Assembly (NCBI GenBank): GCA_022821545.1 | Contig: JAJEDJ010000007.1 | Span: 25,830-89,829 of the forward strand | Reading direction: 5' to 3' | Origin: Caldilineaceae bacterium | Lineage (GTDB): Bacteria > Chloroflexota > Anaerolineae > Caldilineales > Caldilineaceae | DNA: 64,000 nucleotides | Part shown: piece by piece, positions 26,165-34,823 of the stretch | How positions within the stretch are numbered: the stretch's first letter is position 1 | Layout of the letters: each line of letters begins with the position of its first letter | The notes under the pieces: generated by a model | The model's input: only the letters and a program-made list of their open reading frames with translations | What the model was told of the DNA's origin: nothing | Database searches by the model: none | Translations under genes and position numbers: made by a program

Positions 26165-26192
26165 AGTATAGCAACAGATTGAGGATTTTCAA
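26165..26192 (-). promoter_or_regulatory. Promoter of the acyl-CoA dehydrogenase-etf operon
   Basis: On the minus strand, TTGAAA (26192-26187) and TATACT (26170-26165) are 16 bases apart, both close to consensus. The leader to the ATG at 25989 would be about 170 bases and contains three hairpins. The 305-base gap between the acyl-CoA dehydrogenase and CPBP genes is otherwise without visible genes. Confidence 0.65.
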
Positions 26193-26294
26193 AAACAGCA
26201 GGCCCACTGTGAGGCGGCGGCGGGAGACCTGGCTGCGCAGAAAGGGATATGCCTGCATTTGAATGCATCGCCAACTGTAACCTACACTAAGGTC

Positions 26295-26984
26295 ATGGAC
26301 TGGCGCTACGGCCTGTTTGCCTTTTTGACTCTACTCATCACCGCGGTTGTCGGATACGGCGCGCATAAGACCGCCCGCCTGTTGCGCTTCTGGCAACCGC
26401 AAGAGAATCTATTGCTGCTCCCGGCCGAAAATGCTCTCAGGGCAACTGTCCTGGTCATATGCCTGCTCCTGGGCAGGGGCAGCGGCCTGCCGCCGGAGAC
26501 GCTGGGCTGGCAGATTCCTAATGCCGGGTCCCAGATTGCGACCGGGGCCCTGGCCGGCCTGGGATTGGCGTTAATTTTCGCGGGCGCGGGGCGGTTTGTC
26601 TCGCGTCACACCGATACCAGGTTTTACCGTTCGATTCTGGAACTGGTCGTGCCTCGCAATCGGAGGGAGGCGGGGCTGCTGCCATTTGCCCTGCTGCTGA
26701 GCGTACTGTTCGAGGAGGTCCTTTTTCGCAGCCTGCTCATCGGCGGGCTTTCACCCTTGCTCCCGACCGCCTGGCTAATCATTGGCTTCAGCGTCGTATT
26801 CGGCCTGCTGCACAGCCCGCAAGGAACGTGGGGCATCGTCGGCGCGGGAACGGCCGGCGCAGTATTTGGACTTATGTTTGTCTGGCGCCAGAGCCTGCTC
26901 ACACCGCTGGTCGCCCATTTCGTGGCGAACGGCGTGCAGATATGGCTGGCGAGCCTGGAGCTTGACCCACCTTCAACAGCCTGA
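26295..26984 (+). CDS. CPBP-family intramembrane glutamic endopeptidase
   Basis: A polytopic membrane protein of about 229 residues in the Abi/CPBP (Rce1-like) family. The catalytic motif is EEVLFRSLLIG (EExxxR), then a second motif around FGLLHSPQGTWG and a third HFVANGVQIW, with the usual histidines and asparagine. Seven or eight hydrophobic helices are apparent. I chose ATG 26295; a TTG at 26259 would add 12 residues. It converges with a GT2 gene. Members process prenylated proteins or bacteriocin-type peptides; no substrate is evident here. Confidence 0.85.
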   Translation: MDWRYGLFAFLTLLITAVVGYGAHKTARLLRFWQPQENLLLLPAENALRATVLVICLLLGRGSGLPPETLGWQIPNAGSQIATGALAGLGLALIFAGAGRFVSRHTDTRFYRSILELVVPRNRREAGLLPFALLLSVLFEEVLFRSLLIGGLSPLLPTAWLIIGFSVVFGLLHSPQGTWGIVGAGTAGAVFGLMFVWRQSLLTPLVAHFVANGVQIWLASLELDPPSTA

Positions 26985-27040
26985 CAGGCAGTCCAAAAGG
27001 TTCAGGTCGTCGCTGGCGATGCTCGCGATGGCGGCGGGGG

Positions 27041-27072
27041 AGGACCTGCAATTGTCAGGACCTGCGATTGTG
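27041..27072. repeat. Two 16-bp tandem repeats between convergent genes
   Basis: AGGACCTGCAATTGTC is followed directly by AGGACCTGCGATTGTG, two differences in 16 bases. It lies in the 104-base spacer between the CPBP and GT2 genes. Confidence 0.6.
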
Positions 27073-27088
27073 GAGGGGCGAGCAGTTG

Positions 27089-27850
27089 CTACTCCGTCGT
27101 CTTGGGGACCTGCTCGTAGATCCCCCGCAGCCCATTAACACGAATGCGTAAGACTTCTCGCACCATATTGATCGTGTCGAGGATGGGATTGACCCGGCTC
27201 TCTGTCATGTAATACCAGTTGATTGGCACTTCGACCAGGTGCAGTCCGCGAATGCGGCTGATGTACAGGATTTCAGGGTCGAACCCCCAGCCGTCGATCG
27301 TCTGGTGGGGAAAGACCTGGGCGGCCGCTTCCCGTGTAAACATCTTGAATCCGCACTGTGTGTCCTCGATCCCCGGCATGATCAGCTTCTGGACTACGTG
27401 GTTGAAAACGCGCCCCATCAGATGGCGATAGAAGGGCTCGTTGTACCGCACGGCGCCAGCAATCTCGCGGCTGGCGATGGCGACGTCAAATCCATTTTTT
27501 TCCTGCTGCGGCGGCAGAAATTTCTCGACCTCTTCGATAGGCATCGAAAGATCGGCATCGCAGATAAACAGATAATCACCCTTGCCGACCAGCATCCCCG
27601 TCTTTACGGCTGCGCCCTTGCCCGGCGCACTGTGAAGCAGTTCCAGCGTGAAAGGATCTGAGGCTGCAACCGTATTCGCAAAATCGCGTACAACTGCGCT
27701 GGTTTCGTCGGTCGACCGATTCTCCACCACCAGTATCTCGGTTGTAAAGGTCTGACTCCGCAAATACGCAGCGATTCTTGACAGTGAGTCGGGAAGACGC
27801 TGTGCTTCGTTATAGGCGGGAATAATAATGGTCAGGAAAGGGCGCGACAC
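27089..27850 (-). CDS. Family 2 glycosyltransferase, dolichyl/polyprenyl-phosphate sugar synthase type
   Basis: A GT2 enzyme of about 253 residues that probably moves a sugar from a nucleotide donor to polyprenyl phosphate. It has TIIIPAYNEAQRLPDSL, the nucleotide-binding VVENRSTDETSAVV, the DXD-type motif CDADLSMPIEEV and GFKMFTREAAAQVF followed by GWGFDPEILYI, as in Alg5-like enzymes. I chose GTG 27850 because GAGGAG lies six bases upstream; the frame is open to 27979. It lacks the C-terminal membrane helices found in GtrB. It could supply a donor for the GT39-like protein. Confidence 0.85.
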   Translation of the reverse strand: MSRPFLTIIIPAYNEAQRLPDSLSRIAAYLRSQTFTTEILVVENRSTDETSAVVRDFANTVAASDPFTLELLHSAPGKGAAVKTGMLVGKGDYLFICDADLSMPIEEVEKFLPPQQEKNGFDVAIASREIAGAVRYNEPFYRHLMGRVFNHVVQKLIMPGIEDTQCGFKMFTREAAAQVFPHQTIDGWGFDPEILYISRIRGLHLVEVPINWYYMTESRVNPILDTINMVREVLRIRVNGLRGIYEQVPKTTE

Positions 27851-27995
27851 TATGAACTCCTCGGCCGACTGGGTCGCAGCGGAAACCGTTGGGCTGTGGG
27901 CAGCGAAGTTTCCGATCGACGCGTCGAGCGATTCAGGAAACCCTGTTGGCGATCGAACTACCGTATCTTCTCCGAGCACAGGAAACCAACTCGGT

Positions 27996-28895
27996 TCAAA
28001 TGGTCAGGCTCAGGAGCGCCAGAAGCGATAGGGCTTGCACAAGAAGCGAACCCGTCCAGAACAGGTAGGCGCCTGAAAGCTGACCTTGCAGTCTCATCCA
28101 CAGGCCGGCCATCGTATTGGTCAAGTATGTCAGGAGGCCGATGACAGGAAGCAGAAAAAGTGCGTTCTTGGGCCTGATGCTGTCCGGCACACCTTGTCGA
28201 TTGTAATGAAAAACGAGCGCTTCCGGCAAATTCGGGAAGAGGATCATAAGATAGCCGAAGAGAGCGAGGCAGCCTATCAGCCCAGCCAGAAGCAACCAGC
28301 GGCCCGCCGCGGATTCGGTCGCCAGGGCATAGTAGTTGGTTGGCTGTTCGCGCACCAGAGGCAACGTGCTCGCCTCACCAAGGCGATTGAGTGCCTGCAG
28401 CTCTTCAAGAAAGCCGACCGGGTCTTCAGGGGATATGGCAAAAATGCCGCCGTCGGTTTCGATTAGCAGACATTGATCGAGAGGAACGCTGGCCAGGCGC
28501 ACCAGACGCCGCCCCTGCCCTCCTTCGACGATGCGAACAAAGGGTGAAGGCCAGTCCAGCAATGAGGCTCGCGGGGACATCTCATCAACGCCTTCGACGA
28601 TGCGGCGTATGCTGTGAAGCGGAATCACCTGGCGTACACCGGCCCAGCGAACGCGCAAGGCATTGCGGTCGAGCCAGTATTCAAGATTGAAGGCCCCCCA
28701 TGTGCGGACCGCCAAATGGACAAGAACGGGCAGCGAGGCAAAGGAAACCAGCAGGAGCAGGAAGCTGCTCCAGCCAACCGGTTTCAGCGCCACCCAGGCA
28801 AAGATGATTGCATCGGTCAGGACCAACCAGCAGAGCGCAGCCAAGCCCTGCCACCGAGACCCATCAGAAGGCGGTGTGTACACCATCCGTGACAA
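27996..28895 (-). CDS. Membrane protein with PH-like domain and DUF1648-like segment
   Basis: A 299-residue protein of unknown function. Two helices (about residues 20-60) are followed by a PH-like domain: LDRNALRVRWAGVRQVIPLH then SIRRIVEG and ASVPLDQCLLIETDGGIFAI. A second membrane part (about 200-297) includes FPNLPEALVFHYNRQGVPD, the pattern of the DUF1648 family, where a membrane helix is followed by a short amphipathic loop. It sits between surE and the GT2 gene in the same direction. Similar PH-like proteins in bacteria have mostly unknown roles. Confidence 0.68.
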   Translation of the reverse strand: MSRMVYTPPSDGSRWQGLAALCWLVLTDAIIFAWVALKPVGWSSFLLLLVSFASLPVLVHLAVRTWGAFNLEYWLDRNALRVRWAGVRQVIPLHSIRRIVEGVDEMSPRASLLDWPSPFVRIVEGGQGRRLVRLASVPLDQCLLIETDGGIFAISPEDPVGFLEELQALNRLGEASTLPLVREQPTNYYALATESAAGRWLLLAGLIGCLALFGYLMILFPNLPEALVFHYNRQGVPDSIRPKNALFLLPVIGLLTYLTNTMAGLWMRLQGQLSGAYLFWTGSLLVQALSLLALLSLTI

Positions 28896-28927
28896 ATCGG
28901 TATCCTTTGCGGGGACCTTGGCCGGGT

Positions 28928-29758
28928 TCAGCCGGGTAGAACCCAGGCGTCTGCAGCCAGATCGGCCAGGACTTCATGTCTGGTCAGGTCGATGCCCAGT
29001 GGTGACACGCTGACGTATCCGCTTTCGATTGCGCCAAAGTCACTGCCGGCATCGGCGATTCCGGTGGGGACTTCGCCGCCAATCCAGTAGTACGGCTTGC
29101 CCCACGGATCGTCGCGGGCGACCAGCACGTCCCCGTAGATGCGGCGGCCCAGGAATGTGTAGCGCAGGCCGTGGATCCGGTCTGCCGGACGCCGCGGCAC
29201 GTTGACGTTAAGCATGGTCTGCGGAGGCAGCGGCCGGTTGAGCGCGGCGGCCGCCAGCGTACGGGCATATCTGGCGGCGTTCTGCCAGGCATCGGAATCG
29301 GCAATGTCGAAACCTTCTACGGATCCGGTGCTAAGCGCCAGGGACGGAACACCCATCACCAGGGACTCCATCGCCGCCGCCACGGTGCCGCTGTAGAGAA
29401 CATCGCAACCGAGATTGAAGTTGTCGTTTACGCCGCTGACCACCAGGTCGTAAGCGTCTCTCGGTTCACCTGCGGCCAGGTGCGGAGATGAACTGTTCGG
29501 CGTGTACGGCGCGCCGAGAATGGCCAGGGCTACGCAGTCGGAAGGCGCGCCGCTGCAGGCGTAGACGCGGCGCCCGTCGGGCCAGCTGATCGGCGCCAGT
29601 CGCAAAGGCTTATGCAGCGTCTTGGGGTGCCCGGAGGCGCTCCAGTTCCTTTCCGGAGCAACGACCGTGACACTGCCCAGGTCATCGAGCGCCGCGGCCA
29701 GCACGCGGATGCTGTCTGCGTGAACGCCATCGTCATTCGTAACCAGAATGTTCGGCAT
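28928..29758 (-). CDS. surE: 5-prime/3-prime-nucleotidase SurE
   Basis: A metal-dependent nucleoside monophosphate phosphatase of 276 residues. It begins MPNILVTNDDGVHADSIRVL with the Asp-Asp metal ligands, then VVAPERNWSASGHPKTLHKP, and DLVVSGVNDNFNLGCDVLYSG with the conserved Asn ligand. A glycine usual in the family motif (GxNxG) is replaced by the Asp-Asn pair, a small change. The C-terminal part has GYVSVSPLGIDLTRHE. It lies between the PBP and PH-like genes, all in one direction. Confidence 0.93.
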   Translation of the reverse strand: MPNILVTNDDGVHADSIRVLAAALDDLGSVTVVAPERNWSASGHPKTLHKPLRLAPISWPDGRRVYACSGAPSDCVALAILGAPYTPNSSSPHLAAGEPRDAYDLVVSGVNDNFNLGCDVLYSGTVAAAMESLVMGVPSLALSTGSVEGFDIADSDAWQNAARYARTLAAAALNRPLPPQTMLNVNVPRRPADRIHGLRYTFLGRRIYGDVLVARDDPWGKPYYWIGGEVPTGIADAGSDFGAIESGYVSVSPLGIDLTRHEVLADLAADAWVLPG

Positions 29759-29809
29759 CGCTATCCTTGCTTACCGCCCTTGACTACGAGAAACCGGCTT
29801 ACGCTACGG

Positions 29810-32800
29810 TCACCTGTCGGGCAGCGGTTGCCGGACGTAAACCTGCACTTCAACACTCTCCGTCTCATTGCCGGCGCGGTCAAAGGCGCGTACTTTGATG
29901 AGATGACGCTCCAGATAGGTGCCGCTGCCCGAGTATATCGCCGCGAATCCATCCTCAAATTCACGGATTCGGCCTGGGCGAATGTCTTCATCATCCGACT
30001 CAAAGGCGGGCCAGTTCCGGGTTTCGGGCGACTCGACGGTCTCATAGCGAAGCTCAAGAGGCCAGCGCTCGTTGTAGGGGGCAACAGTACGGGTAATGAA
30101 CCAGGTTCCGTCGATCGCAAATTCGACACGGTCCACCGCCCAATCGTCGTTAACGAGCGCGTTGATGTTGATCTGTTCGTCCTCATTCATTACGTAGAGT
30201 GCGTCCGGCTTCGGATCGCTGATCTCAACGGTCGGCGGCGTATTGTCGATTGTGATGGGAGCATCCCAGATGCGCACATTGCCGTCATGATACCGGACCG
30301 TCAGCCGCAGCGTATATTGCCCTTCTTCAAGTCCCGCCGTATCGAATCGTTCCAGGAGGCCGTTGGCGTGCTGCTGGCCGTGTTCCGGGCCGATCTGCGT
30401 CCACTGCGTTGGTTCATGGCCGCTTCCGAATTCGAGGCGATAGTTGGCGAAATTCCCCCCGCGGGCATTGCCGAAAATCTCGACATGGCCGCCGACGTAG
30501 CCGCCGGGCGGGGGAAAAGTGATGGCGACGTCCGGATCAAAGTCGATGAAATCCTCGGGACTCTGGCCCTGGGGCGGCTGCTCGATTCCACTGCCGCTCA
30601 CCCAGTCTTCGGCTTCAGGCGGAAGGATGAGATAAACCTTGGACTCCCGCTCCTCTTGCGGCGTGGAGGTCCTGGCGAGAAGTCCATTGCGCTTGTCGAT
30701 ATCGAAGGGCTGCCACAGGTTATCGACGACTTTAGGCTCGGTGCCCGCAATGAAGAGCTCCACCCTCTGGCGCTGGCAATCCGGCGAAGGCTGCAGCCCG
30801 CTCGGTTGACAGACCGTCTCGGCGACGACATTGGGGGGCCGTTCATACCAGCGCTGGGGGAGCCCGTCATGGTAACGCTCCATCACGCTCTTCCAGATGG
30901 GCGCCGCGCCCGATGCGCCGGTTACGTTGTTCATAGACTCGTTGTCCGTGTTGCCAATCCAGACGCCGACGGTCAGCTGGGGGGTAAACCCGACCGTCCA
31001 GGCGTCCTTCCAACCGTTGGTCGTGCCGGTCTTGGCACTGACCCTGCGGTCCGCCAGCACGAGATTGTTATTGATGCCGAACATGGGTGAACGGGCCACA
31101 TTGTCACTCATAATGTCGGCGAGGATAAACTGGGCATCGGCGCTGATGATTCGCTCCTGGTCGGGGCTGTCATATCTGCTCAGTATATCCCCTTGGGAGT
31201 TATGGACCTGCAGGATCGCAACAGGGTCCAGGCCGCGAAAACCGCTGCGTCTGGACTCCGGGGGGACCGGCTTGCCGGCCATGACGCCGCCATTGGCCAG
31301 CACACTGTAGGCGTAAGTGTGGTCCAAAAGTGTGACCTCGCCGCCTCCCAGCACCAGATTGAGTCCGTAGTAGTTGAGCCCGCGATCGAGGCCGTTGATG
31401 CCCAATTGATGGGCCGTGCGCAGAGCGTTGGCGACGCCGACCTGGTCCATGACGCGAATGGCGGGGATGTTGAGCGACTGGGCGAGGGCGTCGCGCAGGC
31501 CGACGGGTCCGTGGTAGAGACGGTCATAGTTTTCGGGGACGTACACGGAGCCGTCGTTCTGCTGAAACGCGGTACGAACGTCCAGGATCATCGAGGCGGC
31601 ATTCATGCCTTGCAGCAGGCCGGTCAGGTAGACATAGGGCTTGAAGCTGGAACCGGGCTGCCTTTCCGAAATCGCGACATTGACCTGTCCGTCGATTTCC
31701 TCGTTGTTGTAGTCCAGCGAACCGACCATCGCCAGGATTTCACCGGACTCCGGCTTGACGACGACGACGGAGGCATTGTTGACGTTCCTACCCTGCTCGT
31801 TCAGCCTGGCGATATTGTCGCGGGCCACCTGTTCGGCGTATTTCTGGAGGTCGACGTCCAGTGTCGTGTAAACGGTCAGCCCCTCTTTCCAGATACGATA
31901 GGGGTCGTCGGCGGTGTTGAACTCGTCTTTGATGCGTTCAAGCGCATACAGAGCGAAATGGGGGGCTGTAATGATATCGAAACGTTCTGCGACCGAGCCC
32001 CGCAGGTCCAGTTCCTGGGCAAAAGCGGCGTCGGCCTCGGCCTGGGTTAGATACCCGGCATCGACCATGACCTGGAGCGTCACTCCCTGCCGGATCTTGG
32101 CGTCGTCCGGATTGTCGATGGGATTGAGCGCCGGAAACTGGGGAATCGGCGCCAGTATGGCTGCTTCGGCCACGTTGAGCTCGGAGACGCTCTTGCCAAA
32201 GTAAACCTGACTGGCCGCCTCGATTCCATAGGCCAGGTTGCCGTAGAAATTGTAGTTGAGATACCACTCCAGGATCTTGCCCTTGTCATAGCGGCGCGTC
32301 ACCTCCATCGCCAGAATGACTTCCTTGAGCTTGCGGGCGTAGGACTGCTGCGTCCGTTCCTCGACGGGAATCACCACATTCTTGATCAACTGCTGGGTGA
32401 TCGACGAGCCGCCCTGCACGCTGCCGCCTTGCAAGTTGGAGACAAAAGCACGCATCAGGCCGCGCACATTTATGCCCGGATTGTCCCAGTAATTGTGGTC
32501 TTCAAGCGCGACAGCGGCCTGGATGACTGCGGGCGACATCTCCCGCAGAGCCATGTAGGTGCGGTCTCCGCGGAAGGGGCGGGGGTCTACGCTTTCGTAG
32601 AGGAGGTGTTTGCCAGTGCGGTCGTAAAAGCGGATGGTCTCGAACTTTTCCTGCTGGCGTTCGATGATGCCGGCGTCGGGCAGTTGTGCGGCATAGAAGG
32701 TATAGATTCCAAAGACGCCGGCAACTGCCACACCGACCGCGCCCCCTGCGGTCAGGAGGACAGCGAGAAGCAGGGCCGCCGTCCCCTGGAACAGCCAAAG

Positions 32801-32923
32801 CCACGGGCGGGCGCGGTTGGTCCTGGCCCGGTAACGCCGCCGTCGGTGCGCCAGGATACGGGCGGATCTGCTGGGCCCTGCTGCGCCTGATCGTGGTCCG
32901 GAGCCGCGATTTATCTCCGCCAC
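29810..32923 (-). CDS. Class A penicillin-binding protein (bifunctional transglycosylase/transpeptidase)
   Basis: A peptidoglycan synthase of 1037 residues. A basic cytoplasmic N-terminus and a membrane helix (about 41-78) precede a GT51 domain with ALEDHNYWDNPGINVRGL at residues 139-156 and GGSSITQQLIKN. The transpeptidase has SSFK at 425-428, an SLN motif (QSLNIPAIRV) and KTGTTNGWKD. After about residue 740 comes a non-catalytic tail of nearly 300 residues with Ig-like beta strands (VDRVEFAIDGTWFITRTV, LIKVRAFDRAGNETESVEVQ), as in PBP1C-type proteins. The start is a GTG at 32923. Confidence 0.93.
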   Translation of the reverse strand: MAEINRGSGPRSGAAGPSRSARILAHRRRRYRARTNRARPWLWLFQGTAALLLAVLLTAGGAVGVAVAGVFGIYTFYAAQLPDAGIIERQQEKFETIRFYDRTGKHLLYESVDPRPFRGDRTYMALREMSPAVIQAAVALEDHNYWDNPGINVRGLMRAFVSNLQGGSVQGGSSITQQLIKNVVIPVEERTQQSYARKLKEVILAMEVTRRYDKGKILEWYLNYNFYGNLAYGIEAASQVYFGKSVSELNVAEAAILAPIPQFPALNPIDNPDDAKIRQGVTLQVMVDAGYLTQAEADAAFAQELDLRGSVAERFDIITAPHFALYALERIKDEFNTADDPYRIWKEGLTVYTTLDVDLQKYAEQVARDNIARLNEQGRNVNNASVVVVKPESGEILAMVGSLDYNNEEIDGQVNVAISERQPGSSFKPYVYLTGLLQGMNAASMILDVRTAFQQNDGSVYVPENYDRLYHGPVGLRDALAQSLNIPAIRVMDQVGVANALRTAHQLGINGLDRGLNYYGLNLVLGGGEVTLLDHTYAYSVLANGGVMAGKPVPPESRRSGFRGLDPVAILQVHNSQGDILSRYDSPDQERIISADAQFILADIMSDNVARSPMFGINNNLVLADRRVSAKTGTTNGWKDAWTVGFTPQLTVGVWIGNTDNESMNNVTGASGAAPIWKSVMERYHDGLPQRWYERPPNVVAETVCQPSGLQPSPDCQRQRVELFIAGTEPKVVDNLWQPFDIDKRNGLLARTSTPQEERESKVYLILPPEAEDWVSGSGIEQPPQGQSPEDFIDFDPDVAITFPPPGGYVGGHVEIFGNARGGNFANYRLEFGSGHEPTQWTQIGPEHGQQHANGLLERFDTAGLEEGQYTLRLTVRYHDGNVRIWDAPITIDNTPPTVEISDPKPDALYVMNEDEQININALVNDDWAVDRVEFAIDGTWFITRTVAPYNERWPLELRYETVESPETRNWPAFESDDEDIRPGRIREFEDGFAAIYSGSGTYLERHLIKVRAFDRAGNETESVEVQVYVRQPLPDR

Positions 32924-33056
32924 AATTGTCGACCTCTCCCATCTGCCGAGACACTGCGCTTATCTGCTTTGAAACTGACCTCTTCCTGCATTCTCTTCGT
33001 CCGGGTCCTTTCCAACCACTTCGAACTCTGCCTTTCACCAGTCCGCCTTTGCCAGC

Positions 33057-33085
33057 ATTCTAGCATCTGCCCAATACCGACCCAA
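33057..33085 (-). promoter_or_regulatory. Candidate promoter of the penicillin-binding protein gene
   Basis: On the minus strand, TTGGGT (33085-33080) and TAGAAT (33062-33057) are 17 bases apart. The leader to GTG 32923 would be about 130 bases. Confidence 0.4.
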
Positions 33086-33146
33086 ATCCGCCCGAGATGC
33101 ACCGCTCTGGTGAAAAGAGGCCGATGAACACTTCTGCATCCTGCCC

Positions 33147-33179
33147 GAATACTGTTCGAATTCTGCAAGAATACTGCGG
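33147..33179. repeat. Three helically phased 11-bp repeats
   Basis: GAATACTGTTC, GAATTCTGCAA and GAATACTGCGG follow one another without gaps. A period of 11 bases places each unit on the same DNA face. They lie 62-95 bases upstream of the candidate -35 box of the PBP gene. Confidence 0.6.
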
Positions 33180-33253
33180 GCGTCGCGGCGTCGACGGCGT
33201 GAATCAGCAGGTCCCCATGCTCGCACCGGGGCGTCATAGCGGGGCGGGACCGA

Positions 33254-33991
33254 CTATTCGACCTTTTCGAGCACGAGAAAGTGACTGATGCCAAAGGCAG
33301 CGAAAGGCGTCTGCTCGAGTGCGTAAGTACACGCTCGCAGGAGTCGCCCGACGGCCGGGCGCCGGGCGTTGATGCCGTCGTAGCCGGGAAAGATCTGCGT
33401 GTGCCTGCGGACGAGAACGGGTTCGCCTATGAACAGGTCCAGGAGGCCGGAGTGAGTATAGGCACGCACGTGAGGCGCAAGCTGGCTGCGCCAGGCGTCC
33501 GGCAGGTAGTTGATCAGCGGCGTATTGCCGAAATGGTAGGCGCCCTGCCAGTAGTGGCCGTGGGTTTCAAAGGGAAAGAGGCGGTTGGGGACGAAAATGG
33601 CTGCGCGGCCCCCGACCCGCAGGACGCGTACGATTTCGGCCGCGGCCAGACGGTCATCCCGCACATGCTCCAGGACTTCGTGAGACAGGACCAGATCGAA
33701 AGTCCCTGCCGGATAGGGGAGCCGCTCACACCGGCTCAGGTTCAGAGGTGCGCCGGGCACGTTTTCGGCGGCCGCCTGCAGATGCTCACCTTCGATGTCG
33801 ATCCCGTGAACTTCAGGGACAGACTGCTGCAGCGCCCGCAAGTAGACACCCACACCGCATCCGTCAACCAGCGCACGTTGCAGCGGTTGCGGCGCCGCGT
33901 CAAGGATCATCTGCAGGCGCCGTTCCTGGCCGGCGCGCCAGACGAATGAAGGATTGCCGCGCAGGGCTGCGCGGTCTGGCTGGTCGGTCAC
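33254..33991 (-). CDS. SAM-dependent methyltransferase (class I)
   Basis: A 245-residue methyltransferase from GTG 33991, which has AAGGAC upstream; a GTG at 34030 is possible. Motif I is ALVDGCGVGVYLRAL, then VHGIDIEGEHLQAAAEN, and the motif-IV region LSHEVLEHVRDDRLAAAEIV, followed by LRVGGRAAIFVPNRLFPFE and HYWQGAYHFGNTPLINYLP. This resembles methyltransferase domain 11/23 proteins that act on lipids or glycans. It lies directly after the ubiE/menG gene in the same direction. The substrate is unknown. Confidence 0.82.
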   Translation of the reverse strand: MTDQPDRAALRGNPSFVWRAGQERRLQMILDAAPQPLQRALVDGCGVGVYLRALQQSVPEVHGIDIEGEHLQAAAENVPGAPLNLSRCERLPYPAGTFDLVLSHEVLEHVRDDRLAAAEIVRVLRVGGRAAIFVPNRLFPFETHGHYWQGAYHFGNTPLINYLPDAWRSQLAPHVRAYTHSGLLDLFIGEPVLVRRHTQIFPGYDGINARRPAVGRLLRACTYALEQTPFAAFGISHFLVLEKVE

Positions 33992-34037
33992 GGCCTTGTC
34001 CTTCCGGAGGCGGCAACGACTGGGGGGCACAGGGCGC

Positions 34038-34814
34038 TCATGCCGTGCCCACGTGAATGGCGACCGTTCCCATCATCTTTCGCACGTAGGAGACGTGCCG
34101 AAATCCTGCCCGCTCAAATTGCCGCGCCGTCTCCTCCGGCTGCAGGAAGGCCACCGTGCTTTGCGGCAGATACCTGTAGGCTGCGTCTCGCGGGCCGAGA
34201 ACATTTCCCTCTGTCCCGATCCCGGTCGAGAACAGCCGGCCCAATACAGGGATGGCTCTGAGCATATAGAAACGCAGCAGCGGTTCCAGCATCGTGGGCG
34301 GGGGCGGCGATGTTTCCAGGCAGACGATGCGCCCGCCCGGTCTGGTCACCCGCCGCTGTTCAGCCAGACAGGTGTCGACGTCGGTCACATTACGCAGCAG
34401 GAAGCCGCTCGCAACTGCGTCAAAGTAGCCGTCGGCAAAGGGCAGATGCAGGCCGTCACCCTGGACGAATTCGACGCGGCCCGTCCTCCCCCCGCCGGGA
34501 AAGCGGGGAGATCGAACGGCCCTCTTCCGGCGTCCCACTTCCATCATTTCGAACGTGAAATCACAGCCGATCACTTCGGCGTCGCGATGTGTGCGTTTGG
34601 CTTCGTAAGCGATATCGCCTGTACCGGTACCCACGTCGAGAAGACGGCCGGCGGCCGGCAACCGGCACAACGCGACGACTTCGCGACGCCAGTTGACGTC
34701 CTGCCCACCGGTCATAAGCCGGTTGAGCAGATCGTAACGATGCGCGATCCCGGCGAACATCTGGTTGACGTACGCGGCCTTTTCGGCTGTGGGGGGAGAC
34801 GGGGACGAGTTCAT
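34038..34814 (-). CDS. menG: Demethylmenaquinone methyltransferase UbiE/MenG
   Basis: A class I methyltransferase of 258 residues that makes menaquinone (or ubiquinone). It has KAAYVNQMFAGIAHRYDLLN at the N-terminus, SAM motif LLDVGTGTGDIAYEAKR, DFTFEMMEVGRRKR, and the family signature SGFLLRNVTDVDTCLAEQRR with RPGGRIVCLETSPPP. A short Arg/Gly/Pro-rich insertion (RSPRFPGGGRTGR, about 34490-34530) breaks the usual link before FVQGDGLHLPFADG. Without other quinone genes in the window, menaquinone is the likelier product in a Chloroflexota host. Confidence 0.92.
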   Translation of the reverse strand: MNSSPSPPTAEKAAYVNQMFAGIAHRYDLLNRLMTGGQDVNWRREVVALCRLPAAGRLLDVGTGTGDIAYEAKRTHRDAEVIGCDFTFEMMEVGRRKRAVRSPRFPGGGRTGRVEFVQGDGLHLPFADGYFDAVASGFLLRNVTDVDTCLAEQRRVTRPGGRIVCLETSPPPPTMLEPLLRFYMLRAIPVLGRLFSTGIGTEGNVLGPRDAAYRYLPQSTVAFLQPEETARQFERAGFRHVSYVRKMMGTVAIHVGTA

Positions 34815-34823
34815 TCTTCCCGG

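Larger units (their letters stand above)
32924..33253. other. Intergenic region upstream of the penicillin-binding protein
   Basis: This 330-base gap holds no convincing gene. It contains a probable minus-strand promoter (33057-33085) and, farther upstream, three 11-bp repeats (33147-33179). Confidence 0.6.
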
